Assembly: GCF_000418325.1 (NCBI RefSeq)
Contig: NC_021658.1
Span: 9,190,001 to 9,254,000, forward strand
Direction: 5' to 3'
Origin: Sorangium cellulosum So0157-2
Lineage (GTDB): Bacteria; Myxococcota_A; Polyangia; Polyangiales; Polyangiaceae
DNA length: 64,000 bases
Below are positions 52,108-61,311 of this stretch, one piece after another (within the stretch, counting starts at the first letter, position 1; each line of letters opens with the position of its first letter). The position numbers and the translations under genes are program-made. Under the pieces are notes generated by a model. That model made no database searches and had not been told where the DNA came from. It saw only the letters and a program-made list of their open reading frames with translations.

Positions 52108-52519
52108 AAGCACGAGGCTTACCCGGAGGGAGAGGGTCTGGGAAGGCGTCCGAGGGGTCGCGAACGTGCTTTCGAGCCCGCAGGAGCAGTTCAGCGGCGC
52201 GGAAATTGTTCAGACCGCATGCAGGTCACACGTTCAGACGGACACGGCGCTCGTACTGTCTCCGGGTGAGGTGACGGATCCGGGTCGACGCCCGTATGCC
52301 GAAGCCGGAGGCAACGAACAATCCTCAAGTACGCCCCCGCCGAGCCGGCGAACGGAGACGGCATCGAGCTGCCGCTGCGGGCCTCGACCCCGCGGCGCGG
52401 CCGACCGACCATGCCCATAAAGTCGGCTCGATGCCGTGAGGACAGAACTGCGACCGAGACAACCTGTTGACTCCGCTCATTCGCTGGGCCAACGCTCCGC
52501 TCATCCGGAAGGAGGAAAG
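52108..52519. other. Intergenic, no feature recognised
   Basis: About 410 bases between divergent genes. It should hold promoters for both, but no clear -35/-10 pair or operator stands out. The last 10 bases contain the GGAGG site of the gene at 52520. Confidence 0.4.
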
Positions 52520-52924
52520 ATGGGGGACGGTATGACGGCGAAGGCGAGCGCGCTCGTGCTGTGCGGCGGGGTCGGATTGATGCTCGCATCGGCATGCGAT
52601 TTGTCCTACACCTGCGACACACTGGAGCCGGGAGGCGCGGGTGCTGGATACCCGACAGGATCCGCGGGCAACGGAGATTACCCGAACAACGACGAAGGCG
52701 AAGAAGACGGAGCCGAGGAGATAGGAAGCGCAGAGCTCGCGATGGCGGGTTCGTGCTCGCCAAGCAAGACATGTACCGATATGTTCACCAACTGCCAGGG
52801 CAAGGGCTGGCCTTGCACGCGCATCATCGAGGGACGTAAGACTCTCTGCGCCATCTGCCGGCGCGATTGCCAGCTCGAGAAGAGTTATTCATATCGCGAG
52901 TGTTACGATTGCGGGTTTGAATGA
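52520..52924 (+). CDS. Small Cys-rich lipoprotein
   Basis: A 134-residue exported protein with lipobox LASAC (Cys26) and a GGAGG site. An acidic Gly/Asn/Glu linker (about 40-75) leads to a C-terminal domain with eight or more cysteines (CSPSKTCTDMFTNCQGKGWPC, CAICRRDC, CYDCGFE), probably disulfide-bonded. Its stop overlaps the start of the next gene (52921-52924), so the two are coupled. A surface or toxin-like small protein is possible; no family recognised. Confidence 0.68.
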   Translation: MGDGMTAKASALVLCGGVGLMLASACDLSYTCDTLEPGGAGAGYPTGSAGNGDYPNNDEGEEDGAEEIGSAELAMAGSCSPSKTCTDMFTNCQGKGWPCTRIIEGRKTLCAICRRDCQLEKSYSYRECYDCGFE

Positions 52925-53958
52925 ACATGAACGGCCATCCAATGCTTCGCGCAGGAACGCACGTCGCCTTCGACACACCGACGGTGGAGCGTCTATCGCA
53001 CATCGGCGCAACCAACCTGGTACGTGCGTCCGATTGCCTAATTATAGGACCGAGCCGCCGGGACGCCGTGGAGCATGCGCGGGCCCGCGAGGCGTGGTGG
53101 AACATAGGCGAAGAGTGGGATAGGCTCTACTCGTCGGATGTCCGCTGGGAGCCCCCGGTCGCCGTATGGGTGTCGGCGAGCCTTCACGAGCGGGTGAACC
53201 TCTGGAGGACCTGCAGCTGGTTGCGTCGCCTCGGGATACCACACAGCGATGTATTTCTTCTCGACTTTGAGCCAGTTCCGCTGTCGAGCGCGGCGAGCCG
53301 TGAGGTCTTGACGCGCCCGTTTACCTCTTCGGAGTCCGTGTCTGATCATCCAGACGAGGTTCTCCTCGAACGCATCGCCAGTGCGTGCCCCTGGCCGCGC
53401 GAGCGGCACGATCGTGCCGTTGGCCTCTGGGACAGCTACGTCGACGAGGACCCGTTGCCATTCGTTGAAAGCTGCATCCGTGGCGTCGAAGGATTTCCAG
53501 AGCTCGCTTCCCTATGGGCACTTCTCTCTTGCTTCTTTCCACGGAAGCCCGCGGATGGCTCCCTGCGCCTCAGCCGATTCGACGCGCTACTGTTTGCACT
53601 CCTCTCGACGGAGTGGAAAACCCCGTTAGCCCTGGTCGCCCACGAATCGGAAACGCAAATGAACCTATGGCATCTCCTTTCCTGTACGGGAGATCTGTTC
53701 CTCCCGCAGCGGCTGGAGGACTGGGCAGGGCACGATTCGAGCGCGGCCGTGGAGCGCGCTCCTGGTCCGAAGCCGCCTCACGCTGGCTACCCGATGCTCT
53801 CGGAGGTCTACCGCCTCACCGAGCGTGGGGTGCAGATCCGAGACAAGGGGCTCGATCAGCTCACGGATGCGCCACGTCTGCCCATGGCCGGAACCGAGGC
53901 GTACGCGGCATCATCCCCCTGGGTGCTCCTCGAAGATGGACGGCTCACTCGGCTGTAA
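52921..53958 (+). CDS. DUF1835-like hypothetical protein
   Basis: A 345-residue soluble protein overlapping the lipoprotein stop by 4 bases. The N-terminal pattern (HVAFDTPTVERLSHIG, DCLIIGPSRRDAVEHARARE, VAVWVSASLHERVNLWRTC) resembles DUF1835/DUF3658 proteins. The C-terminal segment MLSEVYRLTERGVQIRDKGL fits the second half of those families. Enzymatic role unknown. Coupling to a secreted Cys-rich lipoprotein suggests an immunity or processing partner, but that is a guess. Confidence 0.55.
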   Translation: MNMNGHPMLRAGTHVAFDTPTVERLSHIGATNLVRASDCLIIGPSRRDAVEHARAREAWWNIGEEWDRLYSSDVRWEPPVAVWVSASLHERVNLWRTCSWLRRLGIPHSDVFLLDFEPVPLSSAASREVLTRPFTSSESVSDHPDEVLLERIASACPWPRERHDRAVGLWDSYVDEDPLPFVESCIRGVEGFPELASLWALLSCFFPRKPADGSLRLSRFDALLFALLSTEWKTPLALVAHESETQMNLWHLLSCTGDLFLPQRLEDWAGHDSSAAVERAPGPKPPHAGYPMLSEVYRLTERGVQIRDKGLDQLTDAPRLPMAGTEAYAASSPWVLLEDGRLTRL

Positions 53959-54007
53959 CGGCTCACGCCGCCGTCACGCCGTCGAACGCCTGGCGCGGGG
54001 CGCAGAG

Positions 54008-54868
54008 CTAATTGCAGGGAGGACAGTCCCCGCCGCAGTCCGCGTCTTCCTCTTCCCCGTTCCGCCGGCCGTCGCTGCACGTTCTCGGTTGACACGTGCC
54101 AGCGAAGCAAACGCCGCTTTTGCAGGTCTCGTCACCCTTGCATTTGTAGCCATCTGCGCACGGGTAGCAGCCGTAGCCGCAATCCACGTCGGTCTCGTTG
54201 CCGTTCTGCACTCGATCAAGACACCTGTCCACCGAGCATACGCCATCAGGCCCGCACACGCGCGTGATGCAGTCGTACTTGTCGTTGCACGGCAGGGTCA
54301 CCCTGCATGGATCGCAGCGGCCGCCGCAGTCCGTGGAAGTTTCACCGATATCGGCATCAAGGTCACCGTTCTTGCATTTCAGAGGGGTGCAGTTGCCATC
54401 AGAAGAGCAGTACAACGTCGCGTCCGCGCAGTCCGCATCGTACAAGCATGCGACCTCCTTTCCATAGCCGTTGCAGAACCCGGAACCAGAAGGCGAAGGG
54501 GAGGGTGCCACATGCTTGTTGATAGGTCCCGTCGGCTCACAGACGTCGTCCGTGCACGGATTGCCGTCGTCCCATACATCATCCAGGTCGCGCTCGAAGA
54601 CGCGCCGCCCCTCACGACACAGGACGAGCTCACAGTCGCCTCGATACTGGCTTCTCGACACCTCGAACAACTCGATCTCGCAGGCACCTTCGAGGCAGTC
54701 CATCTGGCTGCATCTCGGGTCCATGTCATATGGCAGTGCGCAATCCGCGGCGGTCCTGCACTCCGGCGGCGGAATGTAGGGGAGCGGCGGGCTGTCCGAG
54801 CAAGCGAGCCAGAGCGATGCAACCAAGAGCGCCACGAGAGTGGCGGCGAAGCTTCTCCTTCTATTCAT
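54008..54868 (-). CDS. Cys-rich lipoprotein, Sorangium-type repeats (copy 2)
   Basis: A 286-residue exported protein with lipobox LWLAC (Cys23). It contains more than 30 cysteines arranged in units like CKNGDLDADIGETSTDCGG and CSDGRRNGEEEDADCGGDC (consensus NG.E.DVDCGG.C..C). This repeat is common in surface proteins of Polyangiales. It overlaps the stop of its upstream paralogue by 8 bases, so it arose by tandem duplication and is co-translated. Function unknown; possibly calcium-stabilised adhesion. Confidence 0.75.
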   Translation of the reverse strand: MNRRRSFAATLVALLVASLWLACSDSPPLPYIPPPECRTAADCALPYDMDPRCSQMDCLEGACEIELFEVSRSQYRGDCELVLCREGRRVFERDLDDVWDDGNPCTDDVCEPTGPINKHVAPSPSPSGSGFCNGYGKEVACLYDADCADATLYCSSDGNCTPLKCKNGDLDADIGETSTDCGGRCDPCRVTLPCNDKYDCITRVCGPDGVCSVDRCLDRVQNGNETDVDCGYGCYPCADGYKCKGDETCKSGVCFAGTCQPRTCSDGRRNGEEEDADCGGDCPPCN

Positions 54869-55937
54869 AGGCCCTCGCATCAGACGTCCAGGGGTCGATA
54901 TAGAGTGGGCACGCGGCGCAGAGTCCGCCGCAGTCTACGCCTGCCTCCTCGCCGTTCATGACCCCGTCGCCACAGGTCGCAGCGCGGCACAAACCGTCTA
55001 CACATACACCGCTCTTGCAGGATTCGTGCGAGTTGCACCATTTGCCGAAATCGCAAGCAGGACATGATGGTGCACCGCAGTCGATATCTGTCTCAACGCC
55101 GTTTTGTACGCCGTCGTGGCACGTGGGCAGCGCGCATTTCTCTTCCGCCGTGCATACATGATCGTGGCAGTCCTCCGAGGTCAGACATGCTTGCCCTGCG
55201 GGGCACGGGTCGCACGCCCCCCCACAGTCGGTCGCCGTTTCCCCGAAGGGAGCGTCAAAATCCCCATCGACGCACCACTGTGGGACACACCATCCGCGCT
55301 GCGAACAAGCTACGGAGGACGGATTCCCGCAATGCTCGTCGGTCAGGCACTCGACCAGATGTCCCTTGCCGTCGCAGCGTCCGGAGCTCTCCTCGGCCCT
55401 CCCCGCCTCGCTCGGACGGTGAACGCCCACGCCCTGCACGCACACATCGACCGTACACTCGTTGCCGTCATTGAATACGTCGCTGTCGTCGAGCTCGGCA
55501 ACCACGCGCCCCGACTCGTCGCACCTGAGGATCACGCAGTCGCCGATCCGCTGGTTCTGAAGCTGCTCCGGCAGGGCGAGCCTGCAGACGCCGGCGACGC
55601 AGACGGCTTCGCCGCACCGTGGGTCGGCGGGCCTTGGACAATCCCGTGGCGTCTCGCAACGCATGGCGTTACACTCGTCCATGGGCCGGCACTGCCGCTC
55701 GCAGCGATCTCCCTCGTCCTCCTTCGCGCCAGGCTCGCAACAGCTCTCCTCCGCGGGATCCGCGCACCGGCAACGCCCGTCGATGCATTGCGTTCCTGTC
55801 CTGTCAGGATCGCACTCCTCCGTCGACGCGCACGTGGGCTCCCGCTCCACGTCGACGTAGGCGTCACCGCTGCAGGCCGCCCAGAGGACACCTGCGAGGA
55901 GCACCCCGCAGGAGGCGCACAGCCGCCGCTTCCACAT
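54861..55937 (-). CDS. Cys-rich lipoprotein, Sorangium-type repeats (copy 1)
   Basis: A 358-residue paralogue of the next gene, with lipobox LWAAC (Cys22). An N-terminal region (CASTEECDPDRTGTQC, CRCADPAEESCC) is absent from copy 2. Then come the same units: CVDGDFDAPFGETATDCGG, CHDGVQNGVETDIDC and CGDGVMNGEEAGVDCGG. Both copies share an acidic DDSDVFNDGNECTVDVC/DDVWDDGNPCTDDVC segment, a myxobacterial Cys motif. Start at the ATG 55937. Confidence 0.78.
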   Translation of the reverse strand: MWKRRLCASCGVLLAGVLWAACSGDAYVDVEREPTCASTEECDPDRTGTQCIDGRCRCADPAEESCCEPGAKEDEGDRCERQCRPMDECNAMRCETPRDCPRPADPRCGEAVCVAGVCRLALPEQLQNQRIGDCVILRCDESGRVVAELDDSDVFNDGNECTVDVCVQGVGVHRPSEAGRAEESSGRCDGKGHLVECLTDEHCGNPSSVACSQRGWCVPQWCVDGDFDAPFGETATDCGGACDPCPAGQACLTSEDCHDHVCTAEEKCALPTCHDGVQNGVETDIDCGAPSCPACDFGKWCNSHESCKSGVCVDGLCRAATCGDGVMNGEEAGVDCGGLCAACPLYIDPWTSDARAYE

Positions 55938-56125
55938 GCGCGGCACGGTACCAGGCCTGCTCGCTCTCAGGATCACGGAGACTGATGGCAGGCGTAGAAT
56001 CACGCATGCACATCGCATTACGATAACTGCCGCTAAATTCTCAGCCAAAGTGAACCTTGTCGCAGAGGATGGGGCGAGAGCGGCCCCCGGCTCCCCGGAG
56101 CACATCAGCGCGAGGCCCTCCTCTA

Positions 56126-57178
56126 CTACCACCCGAACGAGACCGCCGCGCCGGGGGCGCCCCCGACGGCCCCCACGCGGACCGTCGCCTCCGGCGCGAG
56201 CAGGAACCCCGCGGCCACGGCGCCGCCGGCCGCGAGGCCCGCCCCGATGAAGGCGCCCACGGACACGCCCGTGAACGTCCTCGCGCGCCCGTCGGCCTCC
56301 GCGTAGGCGTCGCACGCGGGCAACCCCGGCCGGCAGCGAAAGACCTCCCACCGCGCCCGGACGAAGGCGGCGTCCCGATCGCCGGCCGCATCGTTGGCCT
56401 CCGCGACTGAGACGCCCCCGACGACGGCAAGCGCGACCGACGTCGCCGCGAGCCCGCCCACCGTCCACCACCGGAGCGCCGGATCGCGCGCGGCCCGAGG
56501 CGGCGCCGCGCCCGGCGCCGCGCCCTGCGGGGCGGCCGCCTTGCTCGTCGATGGCCGCGCTGGCTCCTCCGCGTCCGCGCGCCGGAGGACCAGCCACACG
56601 GTCCGCTCGCCGCCCGCGTCGACGGCGGCCGGCACCTCGACCTGCCGCCCGGCGAGCTGCGCGCCCACGCGGTGCTGGCCCGGGGCGACGTACACCGGGC
56701 GCGGCAGCGGGGAGACGCCGACCTGCCGCCCGTCCACGAGCACGGCCGCGCCGGGCTCGCTCACGCGCACCTCGATCGCCCCGACGTGCCGCCGCGCCTC
56801 GGCGAAGTTCGCCCGCGCCAGCTCGTAGCCCTCCTTGAAGCCCGGCGGCACCCAGATCTTCGGCGCCTCGGGGGTGCCGACCATGTCGAAGTAGATGGCG
56901 AGGAACTCCGCCGCCACCTGGAAGTCGCGCAGCCGGAACGACAGCATCCCCACCCGGAACGCGTCGGAGGCGCTCTTCGTGAGCCGCCACAGCGTCAGGT
57001 GGATGTCGCGCGCGTCCGCGATGCGCCCCTGATCCACGAGCCGCTTCGCCTCGTCGAGCATCTCCTGCTCCGGGCCGGTCGACGGGCGGCGCCGGGGGAG
57101 CGGCTCCGCCGCCGCCGGCGCGGCGCACGAGAGCAGCAGGAGGACCGCGGGGATCGGGCTTCGTGGCGAGCGTCGCAT
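56126..57178 (-). CDS. PEGA-domain TPR-like exported protein
   Basis: A 350-residue protein with a signal peptide (VLLLLSCAAPAAA). Residues 40-130 are TPR-like helices (AKRLVDQGRIADARDIHLTL). A PEGA domain (about 145-210) follows: IEVRVSEPGAAVLVDGRQVG and VYVAPGQHRVGAQLAGRQVE. Then a Pro/Ala linker and two hydrophobic segments near the C-terminus (WWTVGGLAATSVALAVVGG; FIGAGLAAGGAVAAGFLL). Common, uncharacterised envelope protein type in myxobacteria. Confidence 0.75.
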   Translation of the reverse strand: MRRSPRSPIPAVLLLLSCAAPAAAEPLPRRRPSTGPEQEMLDEAKRLVDQGRIADARDIHLTLWRLTKSASDAFRVGMLSFRLRDFQVAAEFLAIYFDMVGTPEAPKIWVPPGFKEGYELARANFAEARRHVGAIEVRVSEPGAAVLVDGRQVGVSPLPRPVYVAPGQHRVGAQLAGRQVEVPAAVDAGGERTVWLVLRRADAEEPARPSTSKAAAPQGAAPGAAPPRAARDPALRWWTVGGLAATSVALAVVGGVSVAEANDAAGDRDAAFVRARWEVFRCRPGLPACDAYAEADGRARTFTGVSVGAFIGAGLAAGGAVAAGFLLAPEATVRVGAVGGAPGAAVSFGW

Positions 57179-57725
57179 GGTCTTGTCTCCCGGGCACCCT
57201 CCGCGCAACCGGCGCCCCGTGCAGTTCGCGAGGTGCTCGCAGGCGCCCTGTCCCTCGACCGGCGTCGGCGACCTGCACGAGAGCCCGAGCAACGCGATCT
57301 CCCGCCCTCGACGGGCCCCTCTTAGCAGAGATCGCCGCGCGGTTGCGCTCGAAGCGATCGACAGGCACGCAGGCGTCGCGCGAGCAGCGCATTACGTCGA
57401 ACGCTCTTTGATTCTCTATCTTCGTGCATCGACGCGCGGAAACAGCCTCTGCGGGCAGAAGCGTCGAGTGTCCACGTCGGTGTCCGCCTGCGCGCTCCTG
57501 GTACCCTGCGCGCAGAGGCGTCCTCCGGACAGCCGCCTGGACGCCCGCGCTGGCCGGGCGGCCGCACGCCACAGGGCGCGCCGGTGCGAGGTCCGGGTGA
57601 CCGCCGCCCCTGTCCGGGCGGCGCGCGGGGTGTCCGGGTGACCGCCTCCCCTGTCCGGGCGGCGCGCGCCCTTGCGCCGCGCCTCCGCGCTCGCCCTCGG
57701 CCCGCGCCACATCTACCATGGGGAC
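57179..57725. other. Intergenic with a 41-bp direct repeat
   Basis: About 550 bases between divergent genes. Near the right end a 37-base block beginning GTCCGGGTGACCGCC is present twice (57591-57627 and 57632-57668), one base different, with a 41-bp period. The promoters for the PEGA and HAD genes must lie here but are not clear by eye. Confidence 0.5.
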
Positions 57726-58409
57726 ATGCGCCCCACGGTCCTCCTCTGGGACATCGACGGCACCCTGCTCTCCACCGGCGGCGCAGGCCGGCGCGCCATG
57801 GAGCGCGCGTTCGACCGGTTCGCCGGCCGGCCCGACGCGTGCGAGGCGTTCTCGTTCGCCGGCATGACCGACAGGGCCATCATCCGGGCGGGGCTCGAGG
57901 CGCTCGGGCGCGAGGTCACCGACGGCGCCATCGACGCGCTCCTCGCGATCTATGTCGAGATCCTCGCCGAGGAGATGTCGCTCGCCGGCGAGACCCGGGT
58001 CCACCACGGCGTCCTCGACGCGCTCGACGCCGCCGCCCGGCAGGCGAGGTGCGCCGTCGGCCTCGGCACGGGGAACGTCCGCGCGGGGGCGCAGGCGAAG
58101 CTCACGCGCGTCGGCATCTACGAGCGGTTCGCGTTCGGCGGCTTCGGCTGCGATCACGAGCTCCGCGACGAGCTCCTGCGCATCGGCGCGGCGCGCGGGG
58201 CGGCGCGGCTCGAGGCGCCGCTCGAGGCGTGCCGCGTCGTGGTCATCGGCGACACGCCCAAGGACATCGCGGCGGCCCGGGCCATCGGCGCCGAGTCGAT
58301 CGCCGTGGCCACCGGCACCTACGCGCTCGCGGAGCTCGAAGCCTGCGCCCCGACCCACAGCTTCCGCGATCTCCGGGAGAAGGGCGCGCTCGAGGCGCTG
58401 CTCGGCTAG
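57726..58409 (+). CDS. HAD-family hydrolase
   Basis: A 227-residue phosphoglycolate-phosphatase-like HAD enzyme. Motif I is WDIDGTL (nucleophile Asp9, Asp11), motif II VGLGTGN, motif III a basic residue before the DELLRIGAARG stretch, and motif IV VVIGDTPKDIAAARAIG. The cap helix region carries GAGRRAMERAFDRFAG. Cytosolic phosphatase of unknown substrate. Followed by the methyltransferase gene after about 115 bases on the same strand. Confidence 0.85.
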   Translation: MRPTVLLWDIDGTLLSTGGAGRRAMERAFDRFAGRPDACEAFSFAGMTDRAIIRAGLEALGREVTDGAIDALLAIYVEILAEEMSLAGETRVHHGVLDALDAAARQARCAVGLGTGNVRAGAQAKLTRVGIYERFAFGGFGCDHELRDELLRIGAARGAARLEAPLEACRVVVIGDTPKDIAAARAIGAESIAVATGTYALAELEACAPTHSFRDLREKGALEALLG

Positions 58410-58525
58410 CCCCGCTCCCCCGATCGAAAGATCCGCCGATCCGCCAGCAAACGACGCCCTTCAGCGGCGGCGCCGCCCGCGCTACCCATCGAGCAGGGCG
58501 AACGAAGCGGAGGAGCGTTGGACCT

Positions 58526-59281
58526 ATGATCGACATGGTTGGAGAAATGACCGACCGGCTGCTGGCCGATGCGGGCATCGGCGCCGGTATGCGCGTGCTC
58601 GACGTGGGCTGCGGCGCCGGGGATGTCTCGTTCCGGATCGCGCAGCTCGTCGGTGGGCAGGGGCAGGTCGTGGGCATCGACCGCGACGCGCGCCCGCTCG
58701 CGGCGGCGCGCGACCGGGCGCGCGAGCTCGGGCTTCAGAACGTGACCTTCGCGGAGGGGGACCTCGGGGCGCTCGGGCCCGAGCAGGGCCTCTTCGATGC
58801 CGTCGTGGGCAGGCGCGTGCTGATGTACCAGCCCGACGCGGCCGCGGCCGTGAAGAGCCTCTCCCGCGCCCTGCGCCCCGGCGGCCTTGTCGTCTTTCAG
58901 GAGCACGACGCCACCATGGTGCCTGCGAGCCTGACGCCGCTGCCGCTTCATGAGCGCGCGCATCAATGGATGTGGCGAACGGTGGAGCGCGAGGGCGCCG
59001 ACATCCACATCGGCTTCCACCTCGCCGCCGTGCTCGAGCAGGCGGGCCTCGACGTCGTGCGCGTGCGCGCGGAGGCGATCGTGCAAACGCCGCGGGCGCA
59101 CCACCGCACCGCCGCGATCATCCGGGCGATGCTGCCGCGCATCGTGCAGCAGGGCGTCGCCACCGAGGCGGAGCTCGACGTCGACACGCTCGAAGAGCGC
59201 CTCGCGGACGAGCGAACGAAGGCGAACACCACGTACGTGAGCGACATGGTCTTCGGCGCCTGGGCACGAAAGCCCGCCTGA
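58526..59281 (+). CDS. Class I SAM-dependent methyltransferase
   Basis: A 251-residue methyltransferase. The ATG at 58526 has GGAGGAGCG upstream; an open frame extends back but without support. SAM motif I is RVLDVGCGAGDVSFRIA (about residues 23-39), then GIDRDARPLAAARDRA and FDAVVGRRVLMYQPD. The central region resembles UbiE/arsenite-methyltransferase-like enzymes without Cys motifs, so a small-molecule target is likely. A short palindromic repeat lies downstream. Confidence 0.85.
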   Translation: MIDMVGEMTDRLLADAGIGAGMRVLDVGCGAGDVSFRIAQLVGGQGQVVGIDRDARPLAAARDRARELGLQNVTFAEGDLGALGPEQGLFDAVVGRRVLMYQPDAAAAVKSLSRALRPGGLVVFQEHDATMVPASLTPLPLHERAHQWMWRTVEREGADIHIGFHLAAVLEQAGLDVVRVRAEAIVQTPRAHHRTAAIIRAMLPRIVQQGVATEAELDVDTLEERLADERTKANTTYVSDMVFGAWARKPA

Positions 59282-59313
59282 CGCCGCATCGCCCAGGCTC
59301 TTCCCTGGCTGAT

Positions 59314-59382
59314 GAGAGAAGAAACCACAGAGGTACAGAGGGCACAGAGGGAAGAGAAGAGCGATTCATAGCTTCTTCTCTC
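59314..59382. repeat. CCACAGAGG-type dispersed repeat
   Basis: A 69-bp element. 10-bp inverted ends GAGAGAAGAA (59314-59323) and complement (59373-59382) flank ACCACAGAGGTACAGAGG and a further CACAGAGG. This motif family is found dispersed in many bacterial genomes and is often mistranslated as short ORFs (NHRGTEGTEG). The right arm lacks the matching CTCTGTGG block, so the copy is partly degraded. Confidence 0.6.
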
Positions 59383-59441
59383 TCTTCGAGCTCATGGCGC
59401 GTGCCAACCCATGCGCGCCGCCCGCCGCCGCGGCCTCCCGC

Positions 59442-60521
59442 TCAGCGCGAGCACATCTCGATCAGCATCGTCTCCAACACCGCCTGCGCCGGGCGGCGGC
59501 TGCTCTTCAGCGCCAGGTCGGCCTCGGCGAGCAGGCGCATCCAGCCGCCGAGCGCGCCCTTCGGGAGCTGGCGGATCGTCTGCGCCACGTCGTTCACCTT
59601 GTAGGGGGCCACGCCCGCGCGCTGCGCCGCCTCGGCCTGGCTCGCGCCCCCGGCGAGCGCCGACTCGAACTTCACCATCTGGCGGACCGACCACGAGACC
59701 GCCCCGAGCAGGCGCAGCCCCCCGTCGCGCGGGTCGTACGCGTCCGAGAGCGCCGCGAGCGCGCGATCGAGCCGGCGCCGCCCGAGCGCGTCGATGAGCT
59801 CCCAGACCGTGCTCTGCCGGACGCGGATGACCACCTGCGCGATCGCGTCCTCGGTGATCGGCTGCTTCGGCCCGACGTACAGCGAGAGCCGCTCGATCGC
59901 GTCGACCACGTACCCGAGCTCGGGCCCGGCGAGCTCGGCGAGCTGGTCGGCCACGTCGCTGGAAATCGGGTTGCCCTTCTCGCGGGCGATCGACGTGATG
60001 AAGCCGGGCAGGGCGCGGCGGTTCAAGGGCTCGCACGAGATGAGGAAGTCGCCCTTCTTCGCCGACGTGACGAGGCGGCGCTGGCCGTGGAGCTTCGCCG
60101 CCACGAGCACGAGGACCGCGCTCGGCGACGGCGCCTTGGCGTACTCGGCGAGCGCGTCGAGCGGGCTCGCCTGCTTCGACGCGCTCCGTTTGCCGCCCGC
60201 ACCGCCCGCGCCGCCGCGCTCGTCGTCCCCGTCGTCGCCGTCGGCGTCGTCCTTCTTCTCCCAGCGCTCGACGCCGCGGACGAGCACGAAGCGGCGCGGG
60301 CCCATCATCGGGAGCATCCGCGCGGCGCCGAGGATCGACTCGACGGGCGCGTCCCCCGCGGTGAACTTGTCCTCGTTGAACCCGGCGATGCCCCCCTTGG
60401 CCGCCGCTTCCCGGATCGCGCTCACCACGCGATCGACAAGCCAGCGCTCCTCCCCCATCACGAGGTAGACCGGGCGAAGGGCGCCGCTGGCCGCGTCTTT
60501 CAAGGCTTGGTCGGGCGTCAC
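59442..60521 (-). CDS. holA: DNA polymerase III subunit delta
   Basis: A 359-residue clamp-loader subunit that opens the beta clamp. The family opening VYLVMGEERWLVDRVVSAIRE and the C-terminal GLRLLGAVSWSVRQMVKFE and KVNDVAQTIRQLP are recognisable. An insertion of about 30 residues (DDADGDDGDDERGGAGGAGG) sits near residue 95, between strands of the AAA-like domain, and is not usual. Essential replication protein; single gene facing the methyltransferase. Confidence 0.88.
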   Translation of the reverse strand: MTPDQALKDAASGALRPVYLVMGEERWLVDRVVSAIREAAAKGGIAGFNEDKFTAGDAPVESILGAARMLPMMGPRRFVLVRGVERWEKKDDADGDDGDDERGGAGGAGGKRSASKQASPLDALAEYAKAPSPSAVLVLVAAKLHGQRRLVTSAKKGDFLISCEPLNRRALPGFITSIAREKGNPISSDVADQLAELAGPELGYVVDAIERLSLYVGPKQPITEDAIAQVVIRVRQSTVWELIDALGRRRLDRALAALSDAYDPRDGGLRLLGAVSWSVRQMVKFESALAGGASQAEAAQRAGVAPYKVNDVAQTIRQLPKGALGGWMRLLAEADLALKSSRRPAQAVLETMLIEMCSR

Positions 60522-60598
60522 CGCTCCGGCATCGGGCGTTCAGGCGGGTGCGTCAAGGGCGACGCGCGCCGCCCCTGCCCCGGCGGGCCCGGCCCCCG

Positions 60599-61162
60599 TC
60601 ACGGCAGCGAGAACGGGACGTCCACGCGCACGCTCGCGCCGGGCGGCTCGACCGCCACCGGCGGGAGCGCGGTGGCCAGGCAGGCCGTCACGTCGGGGCG
60701 CGACGCCTCGCGGTCCTCGATGATGCCGCGCGCGATCTGCCGGCCCTGGGCGTCGAACGTCAGGTTGAAGACGTACTTCACCTCGCGCGGCGCCGGCTGC
60801 GCCGCGATCGCCGGCTTGTAGCAGCGCTCGACGAGGGCCGGCCGGCGCGCGTCGAGCGCCCGCGCGGCCTGCCTCGCGACCTCCTCGCGCGACACGGCCG
60901 GCGCGCGCTGCGCCGCCGGCGCGCCCTCCCCCGGCGCGCGCTGCGCCGCTGGCGCGCCCTCCCCCGGCGCGCGCTCTCCCGACGCGCGCTCCGCCGCCCC
61001 GGCGGGCGGCGCCGGCTCGCCCCGGTGCGAGGCGTCGCCCGCGGCGGCGCGCGGATCCGGGGCGACGGCGGCCGGGCCGTGGCGCAGGCCGAGGTAGACC
61101 GCGGCGGCGATCATGGCGCTGCCGAGGAGGATCGCGGTGGGGGTCGAGAGCTGCCTGCTCAT
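60599..61162 (-). CDS. AgmX/PglI-like C-terminal protein
   Basis: A 187-residue protein with one N-terminal membrane segment (AILLGSAMIAAAVYLGL). A Pro/Ala/Glu linker carries a duplicated GEGAPAAQRAP unit. The C-terminal domain (about 90-187) with RPALVERCYKPAIAAQPAPR, VKYVFNLTFDAQGRQ and VTACLATALPPVAVEPPGA matches the TonB-like module of myxobacterial AgmX/PglI gliding proteins. Probably periplasm-facing and part of an envelope complex; function not assigned. Confidence 0.72.
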   Translation of the reverse strand: MSRQLSTPTAILLGSAMIAAAVYLGLRHGPAAVAPDPRAAAGDASHRGEPAPPAGAAERASGERAPGEGAPAAQRAPGEGAPAAQRAPAVSREEVARQAARALDARRPALVERCYKPAIAAQPAPREVKYVFNLTFDAQGRQIARGIIEDREASRPDVTACLATALPPVAVEPPGASVRVDVPFSLP

Positions 61163-61311
61163 GCCTTGGCGTTGCCGCGGAGCCCGGGAGAGCGCACCGC
61201 CCGCGCGCCGGTCCGCCGCCGCCGCTGCTTAGCCGGAATGCAGGCCGGCGGCGAGCGCGGCCGCGCCGCGCCGTTTGACACGCGCGCGCCCGGCCGCTCT
61301 CATGCCGCGCC

